Numbered from the stretch's first letter, positions 16,835-26,925 are shown. The stretch is 63,778 nt of DNA from Rhodococcus sp. KRD162 (GCF_017168335.1 NZ_JABFAU010000004.1:1-63778), one strand, 5' to 3'. Made by a program: numbers and translations. Notes: generated from the sequence alone by a model not told the origin.

Positions 16835-19381
16835 GTGGACAGTTTCACTCCCACCACGAAGTCGCAGGCAGCGTTGTCCGCTGCCCTGCAGGCCGCGTCC
16901 GCGGCCGGCAACCCGGACATCCGTCCGGCACATTTGTTGGTGGCGTTGCTCGATCAGACCGACGGCATCGCCACACCGCTGCTGAAGGCCGTCGGCGTCG
17001 ACCCTGCAACGGTGCGTCGAGAAGCACAGAACCTGGTGGATCGACTGCCCTCGGCATCCGGTTCCACCACGACACCGCAACTCGGCCGTGAAACCCTCGC
17101 CGCGATCACTGCAGCGCAGCACCTGGCCACCGAACTCGACGACGAGTACGTCTCCACCGAGCATCTGATGGTCGGCTTGGCTTCGGGAAACGACGACATC
17201 GCCAAGCTCTTGACCGGCCACGGAGCCGGACCGAACGAGCTGCGTGACGCTTTTCAAGCAGTGCGGGGAAGTGCCCGGGTCACCAGCGCCGACCCCGAGA
17301 GCACCTATCAGGCCCTGGAGAAGTACAGCACCGATCTGACCGCGCTTGCCCGCTCGGGAAAGCTCGATCCGGTCATCGGCCGCGACACCGAGATCAGGCG
17401 CGTCGTGCAGGTACTCTCGCGCCGCACCAAGAACAACCCGGTGCTCATCGGCGAACCCGGCGTCGGCAAGACCGCCATCGTCGAAGGGCTCGCCCAGCGG
17501 GTCGTCGCCGGTGACGTTCCGGAAAGCCTGCGGGGCAAGACCGTGGTCTCCCTCGACCTCGGTTCGATGGTTGCCGGAGCGAAGTTCCGCGGTGAATTCG
17601 AAGAACGGCTCAAGGCTGTGCTCGACGACATCAAGAACTCCGCAGGCCAGGTGATCACGTTCATCGACGAGCTGCACACCATCGTCGGTGCCGGAGCGAC
17701 CGGTGAATCGGCGATGGACGCGGGAAACATGATCAAGCCCATGCTGGCGCGCGGCGAACTGCGCCTGGTCGGTGCGACGACCCTCGAGGAGTACCGCAAG
17801 TACATCGAGAAGGACGCTGCCCTCGAACGTCGGTTCCAGCAGGTCTACGTCGGCGAGCCCTCGGTCGAGGACACCGTCGGCATCCTGCGCGGTCTCAAGG
17901 AACGCTACGAGGTGCACCACGGCGTGCGGATCACCGACTCCGCACTGGTCGCCGCGGCCACGCTCAGTGACCGGTACATCACCGCACGCTTCCTGCCGGA
18001 CAAGGCCATCGACCTGGTCGACGAGGCGGCATCGCGCCTGCGCATGGAGATCGACTCACGCCCGGTCGAGATCGACGAAGTGGAACGGGCCGTGCGTCGC
18101 CTCGAGATCGAGGAGATGGCGCTGGCGAAGGAGACCGACGACGCGTCGAAGGCGCGGCTGGACAAGCTCCGCCAGGAGTTGGCCGATCTGCAAGAGAAGC
18201 TCGCCGGTCTGAGCACGCGCTGGCAGAACGAGAAGGGTGCCATCGACTCGGTGCGGGCACTGAAGGAGGAACTCGAGAATCTACGCGGAGAATCCGACCG
18301 GGCGGAGCGCGACGGCGATCTCGGCAAGGCCGCCGAGCTGCGGTACGGACGCATCCCGACGCTAGAGAAGGAGCTCGCTGCCAAGACCGAGGCCTCGTCT
18401 GCGCAGGGCGAGGTGATGCTCAAGGAAGAGGTCGGTCCGGACGACGTCGCCGACGTCGTGGCGGCCTGGACGGGAATTCCGGCGGGCCGGATGCTCGAAG
18501 GCGAGACGGCCAAGCTGCTTCGGATGGAAGACGAACTCGGCAAACGAGTCGTCGGACAGAAGGACGCGGTACAGGCGGTGTCCGACGCCGTCCGACGCTC
18601 CCGCGCCGGGGTGGCCGATCCCAACCGCCCGACGGGGTCGTTCCTGTTCCTCGGTCCCACCGGTGTCGGTAAGACCGAGCTCGCGAAGGCGTTGGCGGAG
18701 TTCCTCTTCGACGACGAACGCGCGATGGTGCGGATCGACATGAGCGAGTACAGCGAGAAACATGCCGTTGCTCGCCTCGTCGGTGCGCCTCCGGGCTACG
18801 TCGGCTACGAGGCCGGCGGGCAGTTGACCGAGGCAGTGCGCAGGCGTCCGTACACGGTGGTGCTGTTCGACGAGGTCGAAAAGGCGCATGCCGATGTGTT
18901 CGACATCCTGCTCGCCGTGCTCGACGAGGGCAGGCTCACCGACGGTCAGGGTCGGACGGTCGACTTCCGCAACACGATCCTGATCCTCACCTCCAACCTC
19001 GGTGCAGGCGGCACCAAGGAGCAGGTGATGGATGCGGTGCGGCGCTCGTTCAAGCCCGAGTTCGTCAACCGTCTCGACGACGTCGTGGTGTTCGACGCCC
19101 TGTCCGAGGACCAGCTCGAGTCGATCGTCGACATCCAGCTCGGCTTCCTCGCCACGCGGCTGGCGGCTCGTCGCCTGACGTTGGAGGTGTCGTCGCCGGC
19201 GAAGATGTGGCTGGCGGTGCGTGGTTACGATCCGCTGTACGGTGCTCGGCCATTGCGTCGACTGATCCAGCAGGCGATCGGGGACCAACTGGCGAAGCTG
19301 CTGCTCGCCGGCGATGTTCACGACGGCGACGTGGTCTCGGTCAACGTGAGCCCGGACGGCGAACAGCTGATCCTGGGTTAG
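16835..19381 (+). CDS. clpB: ATP-dependent chaperone ClpB
   Basis: An 848-aa Hsp100 disaggregase that rescues aggregated proteins together with DnaK. An N-terminal Clp domain (residues 1-150), first AAA+ module with GEPGVGKTA near 205, the middle coiled coil (about 400-525, rich in Glu/Lys/Leu), and second AAA+ module with GPTGVGKTE near 605 are all complete. It lacks the IGF loop of ClpP partners, as expected for ClpB. The GTG start follows AAGAAGG at 16823-16829. Controlled by the HAIR/SigH region upstream and closed by the terminator at 19397-19430. Confidence 0.97.
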   Translation: MDSFTPTTKSQAALSAALQAASAAGNPDIRPAHLLVALLDQTDGIATPLLKAVGVDPATVRREAQNLVDRLPSASGSTTTPQLGRETLAAITAAQHLATELDDEYVSTEHLMVGLASGNDDIAKLLTGHGAGPNELRDAFQAVRGSARVTSADPESTYQALEKYSTDLTALARSGKLDPVIGRDTEIRRVVQVLSRRTKNNPVLIGEPGVGKTAIVEGLAQRVVAGDVPESLRGKTVVSLDLGSMVAGAKFRGEFEERLKAVLDDIKNSAGQVITFIDELHTIVGAGATGESAMDAGNMIKPMLARGELRLVGATTLEEYRKYIEKDAALERRFQQVYVGEPSVEDTVGILRGLKERYEVHHGVRITDSALVAAATLSDRYITARFLPDKAIDLVDEAASRLRMEIDSRPVEIDEVERAVRRLEIEEMALAKETDDASKARLDKLRQELADLQEKLAGLSTRWQNEKGAIDSVRALKEELENLRGESDRAERDGDLGKAAELRYGRIPTLEKELAAKTEASSAQGEVMLKEEVGPDDVADVVAAWTGIPAGRMLEGETAKLLRMEDELGKRVVGQKDAVQAVSDAVRRSRAGVADPNRPTGSFLFLGPTGVGKTELAKALAEFLFDDERAMVRIDMSEYSEKHAVARLVGAPPGYVGYEAGGQLTEAVRRRPYTVVLFDEVEKAHADVFDILLAVLDEGRLTDGQGRTVDFRNTILILTSNLGAGGTKEQVMDAVRRSFKPEFVNRLDDVVVFDALSEDQLESIVDIQLGFLATRLAARRLTLEVSSPAKMWLAVRGYDPLYGARPLRRLIQQAIGDQLAKLLLAGDVHDGDVVSVNVSPDGEQLILG

Positions 19382-19396
19382 TCACCAGGGACGACA

Positions 19397-19430
19397 CGGC
19401 CCACACGAGCTCGGCTCGTGTGGGCCGTTT
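19397..19430 (+). terminator. Rho-independent terminator after clpB
   Basis: A perfect 14-bp stem, CGGCCCACACGAGC/GCTCGTGTGGGCCG, with loop TCG, is followed by TTT. It starts 15 nt after the clpB stop. Confidence 0.85.
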
Positions 19431-19472
19431 CATGCCACCACCTGCGGGCTACCGGGTAGGTACCCTCGAGGA

Positions 19473-20504
19473 ATGACGAATCCGGACGAACCGCGGTCCG
19501 CTCGCGAGCGCGATCAGGACGCGGCGCATCAGCCGGAGTCGGCACAGCCTCAGGACCAGAGCGGGCCGCACCCCGGTGCCCAGCAGTACCCCGATGACGC
19601 TCATCCCACCGAGGTGTATCCGACTCAGGCTTATGGAAGTCCGGGTTACCAGAACCCCGCATACCAGAACCCCGCGTACCAGAACCCCGCGTACCAGAAC
19701 CCCGGGTACCAGAACCCTGCGTACCAGGATCCCGCGTACCAGAACCCGACCGGCCAGAATCCGGACCCGCCCGCCTATCCGCCGGGCTACAACCCGACGC
19801 AAGCCCTCCCGCCGTACGATCCCGACCAGCACGCTGCGGCCAACCAGGCCTACGGCCAGACCCAGCAATACGGCCAGCCCCAGCAGTACGGCGACACCCA
19901 GCAGTTCGGTCAGCCCCAGCAATACGGCCAGCCCCAGCAGTACAGCCAGCCCCCGCCGTACGGAGCTGCGCCCGGAGCGGAGCAGCAGGGCACAGCGGAG
20001 CAGCAGGGCACAGGCACTGGCAGCAAGGGGCCGCGCCCGTGGGTGCTGGCACTGATCGGCCTCGTCGTACTCGTCATCGTCGTCACGTTCGGAATTGCTT
20101 TCCTCAGTGGCGGCTCGGACGATTCCAGCAGCGTCGCCGCCGCTCCGTCCACGTCGATCCGGCCGAGCACGTCCAGTGCTCCGACGACCACCCCACAGCC
20201 AACCGAGACGGGTACGACCACCACACCAGGGCTGATCCCAGGGGGAATTCCCGAGATTCTCGGTCAACTCGGTTCGGCCGTGGGCACCATCACCGCGAAC
20301 GACGGTTCGACGTTGACCATCAACGGACTCGACGGTGCTCCGGTGACGGTGCAGACCACTGCGCAGACCCAGATCATTTCGCTCAGTGGTGGTGATGTGG
20401 CGTCGTTGACGGTCGGCGCGGGGGTCGTGGTGCAGGGCGAGTCGGTCGAGGACGGAACGATCCGCGCCAACGTCATCATCGAAGCCCCGAACTTCGGCGG
20501 GTAG
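19473..20504 (+). CDS. Membrane-anchored protein with YQNPA and YGQPQQ repeats, DUF5666-like domain
   Basis: A 343-aa protein in three parts. The first 170 residues are disordered and repetitive: about seven YQNPA/G pentapeptides, then copies of QQYGQPQ. One transmembrane helix follows (about residues 190-212, PWVLALIGLVVLVIVVTFGI). The outside part has a Ser/Thr-rich linker and a small beta domain (GTITANDGSTLTINGLDG) resembling DUF5666. The repeats could serve as a scaffold or a cell-wall contact on the cytoplasmic side. The function is unknown. It lies after the clpB terminator and so probably has its own promoter. Confidence 0.75.
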   Translation: MTNPDEPRSARERDQDAAHQPESAQPQDQSGPHPGAQQYPDDAHPTEVYPTQAYGSPGYQNPAYQNPAYQNPAYQNPGYQNPAYQDPAYQNPTGQNPDPPAYPPGYNPTQALPPYDPDQHAAANQAYGQTQQYGQPQQYGDTQQFGQPQQYGQPQQYSQPPPYGAAPGAEQQGTAEQQGTGTGSKGPRPWVLALIGLVVLVIVVTFGIAFLSGGSDDSSSVAAAPSTSIRPSTSSAPTTTPQPTETGTTTTPGLIPGGIPEILGQLGSAVGTITANDGSTLTINGLDGAPVTVQTTAQTQIISLSGGDVASLTVGAGVVVQGESVEDGTIRANVIIEAPNFGG

Positions 20505-20589
20505 GCAACCGAGGTACTCGTAGGGATCGTTCACAGGACCTGGCGGTGGTGGGCGGAGATGGTGTGGATGTCGATTAAGGTGGTTCCCG

Positions 20590-21657
20590 ATGACGGCAAT
20601 GTGGTTCGGCCTTGCGGCGATTGCACTGATAGGTGCAGTGGCGCTGCTCTACATCGACAGGTCCAAGCGAGATCAGTCCGGGCGGTTGCGGCAGATGTGG
20701 GCCAAGGCGCAGGGATACGAGTATCGAGCGCATGATCGAGAACTGGTCACCAGGTTCTCTCGTGCGGCACTGGCCAAGCCTGAATTCGACGTGGCTCTCG
20801 GCGTGGTGACGGGAGTTCGGCGCGGTGAGGAGTTCGTTCTCTTCGACGTCGAGGAGACGGGCACCATCGTGGCCGTGCAGCGCTCGGTTGGTTCGGATGT
20901 CGATATAGATCTGCGCCCGAGGTCGACGCCACCGCCGCGCGAGGAAGACATGGAACTGCTCGGGTCCATCGGTCCCCGAGTGGTCTTCGCTACCGATGTC
21001 GATATCGCTCGTCGTGTCTGCGACCAGCGAATGGCTGCGTTCACCGAGTCCATTCCGGCAAATCTGCAGCTGCTGTGGAGCGAGCAGGACTGGACTCTCG
21101 GATCGCTGCCGCTCGGCAGTTCGGGACGCGACTGGGATGCGGCGATCGACGCTGTGGCGCGACTGTCGGGCATGCTGCACGTTCTGCCTCCGGTGCGTGG
21201 CAGCGCGGTGTACGGCGCTCGTGCGGGCGGCGAGCCGGGCCGTGATCGTTCGGACCCGGGCAGGCCGCTGGTCAAGGAGCCCCGCGATCGGCAGGCCGAC
21301 CAGCCGCAGAACAGTGGCCCGAGGGCGCCGGAGTCCGGTGTCCAGGTGCCTCGAGACCCGGAGCCGCGGGTCGCCGAGCCCAGAACACCCGATCCGCGGG
21401 TTCGACCGCCGCGCGAGTCGGATGCGCGCCTCCAAGCGGAGCGCCCGCAGGCGGTGCGCCCTCAAGCGGTCCGCCCTCAGGCGGTGCGGCCCCAGGAGCC
21501 CGTTACTCGGGATCCCGATCGCAGGCCTCGTCCTCCCCGGCCCGATTCGGCCGGCCCGCAGAGCGAGCGGTCCGCGAGCCCGCCGCGGTCGGTGCCTCGT
21601 CCGCCTGCCTCGCGTCCCATTCCGTTCGATGCGGAGCGTCGACGCAAGCAGCCCTGA
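20590..21657 (+). CDS. Rv0383c-like membrane protein with a proline-rich tail
   Basis: A 355-aa protein. A single N-terminal transmembrane helix (residues 4-22) is followed by a folded domain of about 200 residues (RDQSGRLRQMWAKAQGYEY, then DVALGVVTGVRRGEEFVLFD) that corresponds to M. tuberculosis Rv0383c, the neighbour of clpB and pyrE there. The last 130 residues are Pro/Arg-rich and disordered, with three PQAVR units in tandem near residue 290. The role is unknown. First of three same-strand genes ending in pyrE. Confidence 0.75.
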   Translation: MTAMWFGLAAIALIGAVALLYIDRSKRDQSGRLRQMWAKAQGYEYRAHDRELVTRFSRAALAKPEFDVALGVVTGVRRGEEFVLFDVEETGTIVAVQRSVGSDVDIDLRPRSTPPPREEDMELLGSIGPRVVFATDVDIARRVCDQRMAAFTESIPANLQLLWSEQDWTLGSLPLGSSGRDWDAAIDAVARLSGMLHVLPPVRGSAVYGARAGGEPGRDRSDPGRPLVKEPRDRQADQPQNSGPRAPESGVQVPRDPEPRVAEPRTPDPRVRPPRESDARLQAERPQAVRPQAVRPQAVRPQEPVTRDPDRRPRPPRPDSAGPQSERSASPPRSVPRPPASRPIPFDAERRRKQP

Positions 21658-21714
21658 TGTCGTTCGGGCGTGTTGACGGCCCCGGCAGCGTCGAGACGAC
21701 TAAATTCGTACCTC

Positions 21715-22290
21715 GTGACGGTTTCTGTGCTTGTAGCAATCCTGGTGTTGGTGATCGCCGTGGTCGTGTACGTCGCCGGCTCGGTGCGTCGCCTCGGTCG
21801 GTACCGCGAGCAGACTGTGCAGAGTCTGCATCTGGTGGACGTCGAGATCGAACGGCGTCACGCGCAGCTGGTTCCGTTTCTCGATGCCGCTGAGGAGTCC
21901 GGGCTGTCCGCCGACTTGCTGCTGCAACTGAGCGGTGCCCGCTCGTGGTCCAAGGCCGTGCGTGAGCGTGGGCTCGGTCTGCAGACGCAGGCCGCCGCCG
22001 AGAACGCATTGTCCGCCGCATTTCACTCGGTTCTCGCGGAAGCAGACGCCGGCCGTAACGTATTGGGTAACTGGGCCTTTCAGGGGCCAGCGGGCGAGCT
22101 GATCGTCACCGAGCGGCGAATCGCAGGCGCAGTGCGGGTGTACAACGACACTGCGTATCGGCTGTCGCAGGCCGTCGGCACTTTTCCGTCCTCGATCGTT
22201 GCCAAGTCTCGCTCGGTGTCTGCGCCCGAACCGTTCGTGGAGACCAGGGAGCAGTCCGACGAGCAGCGGTCGGTCCAGGCGGTCGCGTAG
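21715..22290 (+). CDS. LemA-like membrane protein
   Basis: A 191-aa protein from the GTG at 21715 (an ATG 45 nt upstream is possible). An N-terminal membrane helix (MTVSVLVAILVLVIAVVVY) leads into long helices with the LemA signature spread over VEIERRHAQLVPFL and ITERRIAGAVRVYNDTAYRL, ending in FPSSIVA. LemA proteins are membrane-anchored helical bundles of uncertain role. It starts 57 nt after the Rv0383c-like gene and lies 119 nt before pyrE. Confidence 0.75.
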   Translation: MTVSVLVAILVLVIAVVVYVAGSVRRLGRYREQTVQSLHLVDVEIERRHAQLVPFLDAAEESGLSADLLLQLSGARSWSKAVRERGLGLQTQAAAENALSAAFHSVLAEADAGRNVLGNWAFQGPAGELIVTERRIAGAVRVYNDTAYRLSQAVGTFPSSIVAKSRSVSAPEPFVETREQSDEQRSVQAVA

Positions 22291-22409
22291 AGGCCCGGTC
22301 GTACCGGGTTCGACGGGGACAGTGGAGCCGGCAGCAACGGCCGGCGTGTCCGGTGGGTAAGTTCGTACCGACTCATCGAAAATCCGTGTGCGACGAGAGG
22401 AACCCGATC

Positions 22410-22958
22410 ATGGCCGACAGTGCCGCGAATTCGGCTCGGCAAGAACTTGCCGATTTGGTGAAGGAGCTGGCCGTCGTGCATGGAAAGGTCACGTTGTCCT
22501 CGGGCAAGGAAGCCGACTACTACGTCGATCTTCGGCGCGCGACGCTGCATCATCGGGCGGGTGCGTTGATCGGTTCGTTGATGCGTGAGCTGGTCGCCGA
22601 TTGGGACTTTGCGTCCGTCGGCGGGTTGACCATGGGTGCCGATCCGGTCGCGATGTCGATCATGCATGCCCAGGGGCGTCCGATCGACGCGTTCGTGGTG
22701 CGCAAGGCAGCCAAGGCGCACGGCATGCAGCGTCAGATCGAGGGGCCGGACATCGTCGGCAAACGTGTTCTGGTGGTGGAAGATACGACGACCACCGGCA
22801 ATTCGCCCCTCACCGCGGTCCAGGCGCTGCGGGACGCTGGTGCGACCGTCGTCGGGGTGGCCACTGTGGTGGACCGGGCGACCGGGGCGGACGAGGTCAT
22901 CGCTGCCGAGGGTCTCGAATATCGCTCCTTGCTCGGTTTGTCGGACCTCGGCCTGTGA
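22410..22958 (+). CDS. pyrE: Orotate phosphoribosyltransferase
   Basis: A 182-aa type I phosphoribosyltransferase that makes OMP from orotate and PRPP in pyrimidine synthesis. The ATG at 22410 (MADSAANSARQELADLVKEL) follows GAGAGGAA at 22394-22401. The PRPP loop VLVVEDTTTTGNS and the substrate region GKVTLSSGKEADYYVDLR are intact. The 5' region 22291-22409 can fold (GCCGG/CCGGC) but I could not match it to a known regulator. Convergent with the sortase gene. Confidence 0.95.
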   Translation: MADSAANSARQELADLVKELAVVHGKVTLSSGKEADYYVDLRRATLHHRAGALIGSLMRELVADWDFASVGGLTMGADPVAMSIMHAQGRPIDAFVVRKAAKAHGMQRQIEGPDIVGKRVLVVEDTTTTGNSPLTAVQALRDAGATVVGVATVVDRATGADEVIAAEGLEYRSLLGLSDLGL

Positions 22959-22967
22959 CCGGGGCCC

Positions 22968-23006
22968 GACGAACCGCTCGCTGACGAACCGCTCGCTAAC
23001 GAACCA
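22968..23006. repeat. 15-bp tandem repeat at the pyrE/sortase junction
   Basis: GACGAACCGCTCGCT occurs at 22968-22982 and 22983-22997, with a partial third copy (AACGAACC) to about 23006. The second copy runs into the stop codon of the sortase gene (22996-22998 on the minus strand). Confidence 0.8.
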
Positions 23007-23604
23007 GTTGCGCGACGACGACGTAGTTGTCGTCGGTGGGTTCGCCGCCCTGTACATCGCAGTTGGCCAGGATCAGTCGTCCCGGCACCGAGCGTCTGAG
23101 TTCGTTGTCGGCCAACAATGATCCCTTGGGCAGGGGCCCGACGGATTCGACCGTGTACTCGAGAACGCCGTTGGCCGTGCGTAATACGACGGTGTCCCCA
23201 GGCGTCACCACCCGCAAGGCCTTGAACGGAGCGTCACGCTTCGAGTAGTTGTGTCCGGCAACTACTACCGTTTGTTCGGTGCTGGTTCCTGGCATACCGC
23301 TCTCGGCCCACCAGGCCGGCAATTCGTCCACCGGATTCAGTACCTGACCGCTCTCGCCGCCGCGGTAGAGCGGATCGGGATGGATGGGGCTGCTCAGATA
23401 GGTCGTGCCGTCCGAGGATCGAAGCTCGATGTGTTCCGGCGCAGCGGGAGCGATATCGCTCGCCGGGGCAGCCACCGAAATCTGTGACTGCACCGGCGAT
23501 CGATCAGGTGCGGCGATCCCGACTTCGTCACTCGCGCAACCTGATACGAGTAGAACGAAGGTCAGGATCGCCGCCGACAACCAGCAGGTGTTACGAGGTG
23601 GCAT
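22996..23604 (-). CDS. Class F sortase
   Basis: A 202-aa protein starting at 23604. The N-terminus reads as a lipoprotein or membrane signal (TFVLLVSGC). The sortase core has the catalytic His in VVVAGHNYS, Cys in LILANCD and a C-terminal Arg (VVAQLVR), with the short beta-barrel length of class F enzymes. Sortases attach surface proteins to the cell wall. The upstream surface protein gene ends 14 nt inside this gene, so the two are co-expressed and that protein is the obvious substrate. The Cys lipobox makes it unusual: it may be lipid-anchored rather than a transmembrane sortase. Confidence 0.82.
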   Translation of the reverse strand: MPPRNTCWLSAAILTFVLLVSGCASDEVGIAAPDRSPVQSQISVAAPASDIAPAAPEHIELRSSDGTTYLSSPIHPDPLYRGGESGQVLNPVDELPAWWAESGMPGTSTEQTVVVAGHNYSKRDAPFKALRVVTPGDTVVLRTANGVLEYTVESVGPLPKGSLLADNELRRSVPGRLILANCDVQGGEPTDDNYVVVAQLVR

Positions 23605-25426
23605 CGGTGGAGTTGCGGCGACGCAGGTAGAACGCTCCACCCGCAGCGGCCACGACGACCACGCCGACGCCCGCGAGAATGGCCGGGGTGTTGGAGGAGC
23701 TGTCGGAGCCGCCCGAGGCCTCGTCGGACGAGTCGCCGAGGGCCAGATCGACCGGCGGCAGATTACCGGCAACACTGACGACGCCGTTGTCGTCGGTGGT
23801 GAAGTAGTCCGCGACGGTGAACGATCCGTCCTCGTTCTTGACGCCGATCAGGGAGACCCCGGTCTCGTCGACGACCACGGTGTTCTCGTCGACCTCGGTA
23901 ACCGGAACATCGTCACGGACGGTGTCGCCGAGATTGATCGTCCACTCGAACTTCGGTCCGCTCGCGGCCAGTTCGGCTGCTGCAGCCTTCAGTTCGGCCT
24001 CGGCCTCGGCTTTCTCGTCTGCAGTCGCCTTGGCTGTTGCCGCGTCGTCCTGGGCGGTCTTCAGCGCTGCGGCGGCCGCGGCGGCCTTCTCCTCGGCTGC
24101 GGCGGCGGCCTCGGTCTTGGCTTGCAGGTCTTCGTCTGCGGCCTCGGCTGCGGCGTTCGCGTCCGCCAGTGCCTGCGCAGCCTGATCGGCTGTCGTCTGC
24201 AGGTCGGCGATGTCGGCGTCGGACGGTGCCGCGTCGAGTGCGGCCTGGGCTGCGGCAGCTGCCTCGGCCTTGGCATCGGCATCGGCCTTGGCCGAGTCGG
24301 CGGCTGTCCTTGCCTCGGCTGCCGCCTTCTGGGATTCGGTCTGCTCGCCCGCCGCGGCCTCAGCTGCTGCTTGAAGGTTCTTGGCGTTCTGCTCGGCCAT
24401 AGCGGCCACTGCGGCTGCAGTCTGTGCTTCGACGTGCAGAGCGAGCGACTTGGCCGCGGTGGCAGCTGCGGCCCTGGTGGCAGCTGCGATCTTGGCGACG
24501 TTGAAGGTCTTGAAGGAGTCCTGCAATGCCTGCGCCGCGTCTTCGACTGCCTTGTTCGACGCCTCCGCTTCCGCCTGCGCGCTGGCGGCGAGTTCGGCCT
24601 TGGCGTCTGCGTCGGCGCGAGCGGCGGCGGCCGCTGCGGTGGCTTCGGGGTCGCCGGAGACGGCCTCGGCTTCGAGTTCGACGGCGATCTGCTCGGCGGC
24701 GGCAGCGTCGGCTGCGGCCTGGTCTGCCGCGGACTTGGTTTCTTCGGCCTTGTTCTGCAAGTCCTGCACATCATTCTTGGCCGCGGTGACCGCGGCACTG
24801 GCGGCCGCGCTGGCAACTCCGGCGGCCTTGGCCTCTGCGGCAGCGGTCTTGGCCTTGACGTCTGCCTCGGCTGCGGCAACCTCGGCCTTGGTGGCGTCGT
24901 TGCTCGCGGTGGCCTCGGCCGCCTTGGCGGTCTCGAGTCGCACCTGAGCGGCTGCGGATGCAGCGGCTGCATCCTTGCTCTGTGCTTCGGCGTCGGTGAT
25001 CGCCTTCTTCTCGGCATCCGAGAGCTGTGGGATGACGTCGAGATTGACCGTCGCTGTTCCGTCCTCGTTGAAGACGACGCCACCGGTCACCTGCGGCAAC
25101 GGGCGGATGGCGGACGGGGTCTCGGGAGCCGGAACCGCAGCGGCGGCAGCCGCTGCTGCATCTTCTGGGGAGACCGCAGGGGCTGGTGCTTCGACCTGCC
25201 CGTCGGCGGTGGCCGATCCTTCGACCGCTGCACCGTTTTCGCCGGTGGGAGTTCCGGACTCGGTATCGCCCTCGGTGGGAGGCTGCTCGACGGCGGAGCT
25301 TCCGGGCGTCGTGGGTTGCTGGGCACTGGCGATTGCCGGTGCGGCGATGGAGAGGGACAGTGCCATGGCGGCCCCGGCAGCGGCGAGGCGCGCCTTCTTG
25401 GACCTGGCGATCGACTTGTGCGACAT
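23591..25426 (-). CDS. Ala-rich coiled-coil surface protein with sorting-signal-like C-terminus
   Basis: A 611-aa exported protein. A signal peptide (about 1-35, ending APAIASA) and a Pro/Thr/Glu-rich segment come first. About 400 residues of Ala/Glu/Lys/Asp heptad-like sequence (many AAAEA and KAEAEA runs) then predict a long coiled-coil stalk. A beta-type domain (WTINLGDTVRDDVPVTEVD, then VSLIGVKNEDGSFTV) is followed by a Ser/Gly linker, a hydrophobic helix (AILAGVGVVVVAAAGGAFYL) and RRR. This is the layout of a sortase substrate, but no LPxTG is present; LPPVD and LALGD lie just before the linker. Co-transcribed with the overlapping class F sortase. Confidence 0.8.
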   Translation of the reverse strand: MSHKSIARSKKARLAAAGAAMALSLSIAAPAIASAQQPTTPGSSAVEQPPTEGDTESGTPTGENGAAVEGSATADGQVEAPAPAVSPEDAAAAAAAAVPAPETPSAIRPLPQVTGGVVFNEDGTATVNLDVIPQLSDAEKKAITDAEAQSKDAAAASAAAQVRLETAKAAEATASNDATKAEVAAAEADVKAKTAAAEAKAAGVASAAASAAVTAAKNDVQDLQNKAEETKSAADQAAADAAAAEQIAVELEAEAVSGDPEATAAAAAARADADAKAELAASAQAEAEASNKAVEDAAQALQDSFKTFNVAKIAAATRAAAATAAKSLALHVEAQTAAAVAAMAEQNAKNLQAAAEAAAGEQTESQKAAAEARTAADSAKADADAKAEAAAAAQAALDAAPSDADIADLQTTADQAAQALADANAAAEAADEDLQAKTEAAAAAEEKAAAAAAALKTAQDDAATAKATADEKAEAEAELKAAAAELAASGPKFEWTINLGDTVRDDVPVTEVDENTVVVDETGVSLIGVKNEDGSFTVADYFTTDDNGVVSVAGNLPPVDLALGDSSDEASGGSDSSSNTPAILAGVGVVVVAAAGGAFYLRRRNSTDATS

Positions 25427-25643
25427 GGAGATGGTGGCCCTTCGGTCGGTGGCAGCATCGTGCTGCGCGCACTCGTCCTCCCGCGCGGAACGAGTGTTGT
25501 TGGTGAGTCACACGAACAAGCGTGATCCCGGAACCGTAAACCAACCGGACGGTCCAACAAACCGAAAAGCCCTTTACCAGTCGTTTGGTTATAAAAGTGT
25601 TACGTATGGGGTCAATGTGACGCAAGGGGTTGCCGATACGGCG

Positions 25644-25674
25644 CGACGGCCGAGATCGGTGATCTCGGCCGTCG
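25644..25674 (-). terminator. Hairpin terminator after the MFS gene
   Basis: A perfect 14-bp stem, CGACGGCCGAGATC/GATCTCGGCCGTCG, with a 3-nt loop, begins 25 nt past the MFS stop on the minus strand. No T-run follows. The rest of 25427-25698 is the promoter side of the surface protein and shows an AT-rich patch at 25575-25610. Confidence 0.7.
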
Positions 25675-25698
25675 TCGATGTCTGTTCGATCGGGCGGA

Positions 25699-26925
25699 TC
25701 AGTCCCCCACGGTCACCGCGCGCGCCTCGTCGATGCTGTGCGGCGCAGGATCGTGATCGTCGACGTGCGCCAGGACAGCGCGGCCGGTGGACAGCACGAT
25801 GATCGCGAGCAGTGTGCACACGGCACCCACCCAGAACGGCACATGCATGTTCGACTCGCCCAGCTTTCCGGCCAGGTACGGCGCGGCAGCGCCACCGACG
25901 AAACGAACGAAGCTGTACGCCGCCGATGCCGTAGAACGCTCCACCGGTGCCGAGATCATCACGGTCTCGGTGATCAAGGTGTTGTTGACGCCGAGGAACA
26001 ACCCGGCGACGACGGTTCCCACGATCAGGACGGTCTTGTTCTCCGTGAACAGCGCCATCACGCCCAGATCGACGGCGAACAGCAGCAGCGAGAGCATCAT
26101 CATGTTCAGCGTTCCGTAGGCACGCTGCAGCTTCGGTGCGATGAACACCGAGGCCACCGCAAGGCACAGGCCCCAGCCGAAGAAGATGAAACCGATCGAG
26201 TACGTGCCCATGTCCAGCGGGAACGGTGTGTACGCGAGCAGGGTGAAGAAGCCGTAGTTGTAGAGCAGAGCGGTGATGCCCACGGTCAATAGTCCGCGGT
26301 GCCTGAGCGCGCGAAACGGATCGAGGATCGACGTGGTGCGCGCGGGCTTGGGGGTGTCCGGGAGCATGACGATCAGCAGGATGAACGCGATGGCCATCAA
26401 GGCGGCGACGCCGAAGAACGGCCCGCGCCAACTGAACCCGCCGAGAACACCGCCGACGAGGGGACCGGTCGCGATGCCGATTCCCAGTGCTGCCTCGTAG
26501 AGAATGATCGCCCGCGCGACCCCACCGGATGCGGCGCCGACGATCGTCGACAGCGCAGTCGCGATGAACAGGGCGTTGCCGAGTCCCCAACCGGCGCGGA
26601 AACCGATGATCTCGCCGACCGATCCGGACGTGCCTGCGAGGGCGGCGAATACGACGATGATCGCCAAGCCGACCAGCAGGGTGCGCTTGGGTCCGAAACG
26701 GCTGGACACCACTCCCGTGATCAGCATTGCGACACCGGTGACGAGCATGTAGCTGGTGAACAGCAAGGACACCTGAGACGGTGAGGCGTCGAGCTGCTCG
26801 CCGATGGGTTTGAGGATGGGGTCGACCAGGCCGATGCCCATGAAGGCGATGACGCTGGCGAACGCGACGGCCCATACCGCGCGCGGCTGTTTCAGCAGGC
26901 TGTCGGGGGACGTACTGGTGGTCAC
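25699..26925 (-). CDS. MFS drug/proton antiporter (DHA1 type)
   Basis: A 408-aa major facilitator with 12 predicted membrane helices. The loop 2-3 signature is GVVSSRFGPKRTLL and the antiporter motif in helix 5 reads GIATGPLVGGVLGG. It probably exports a toxic compound in exchange for protons. Its start overlaps the marR stop by 4 nt (ATGA), so the two form an operon led by the regulator. Confidence 0.9.
   Translation of the reverse strand: MTTSTSPDSLLKQPRAVWAVAFASVIAFMGIGLVDPILKPIGEQLDASPSQVSLLFTSYMLVTGVAMLITGVVSSRFGPKRTLLVGLAIIVVFAALAGTSGSVGEIIGFRAGWGLGNALFIATALSTIVGAASGGVARAIILYEAALGIGIATGPLVGGVLGGFSWRGPFFGVAALMAIAFILLIVMLPDTPKPARTTSILDPFRALRHRGLLTVGITALLYNYGFFTLLAYTPFPLDMGTYSIGFIFFGWGLCLAVASVFIAPKLQRAYGTLNMMMLSLLLFAVDLGVMALFTENKTVLIVGTVVAGLFLGVNNTLITETVMISAPVERSTASAAYSFVRFVGGAAAPYLAGKLGESNMHVPFWVGAVCTLLAIIVLSTGRAVLAHVDDHDPAPHSIDEARAVTVGD

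Noticed and set aside
22080..23057. 325-aa minus-strand open frame across pyrE with repeated SERFV
   Set aside because: It lies antisense to pyrE. The SERFV repeat is just the 15-bp tandem repeat read in another frame.
23405..25525. 706-aa Gly/Cys-rich plus-strand frame over the coiled-coil surface protein
   Set aside because: A reverse-complement artefact of the Ala-rich repetitive gene; no credible domain.
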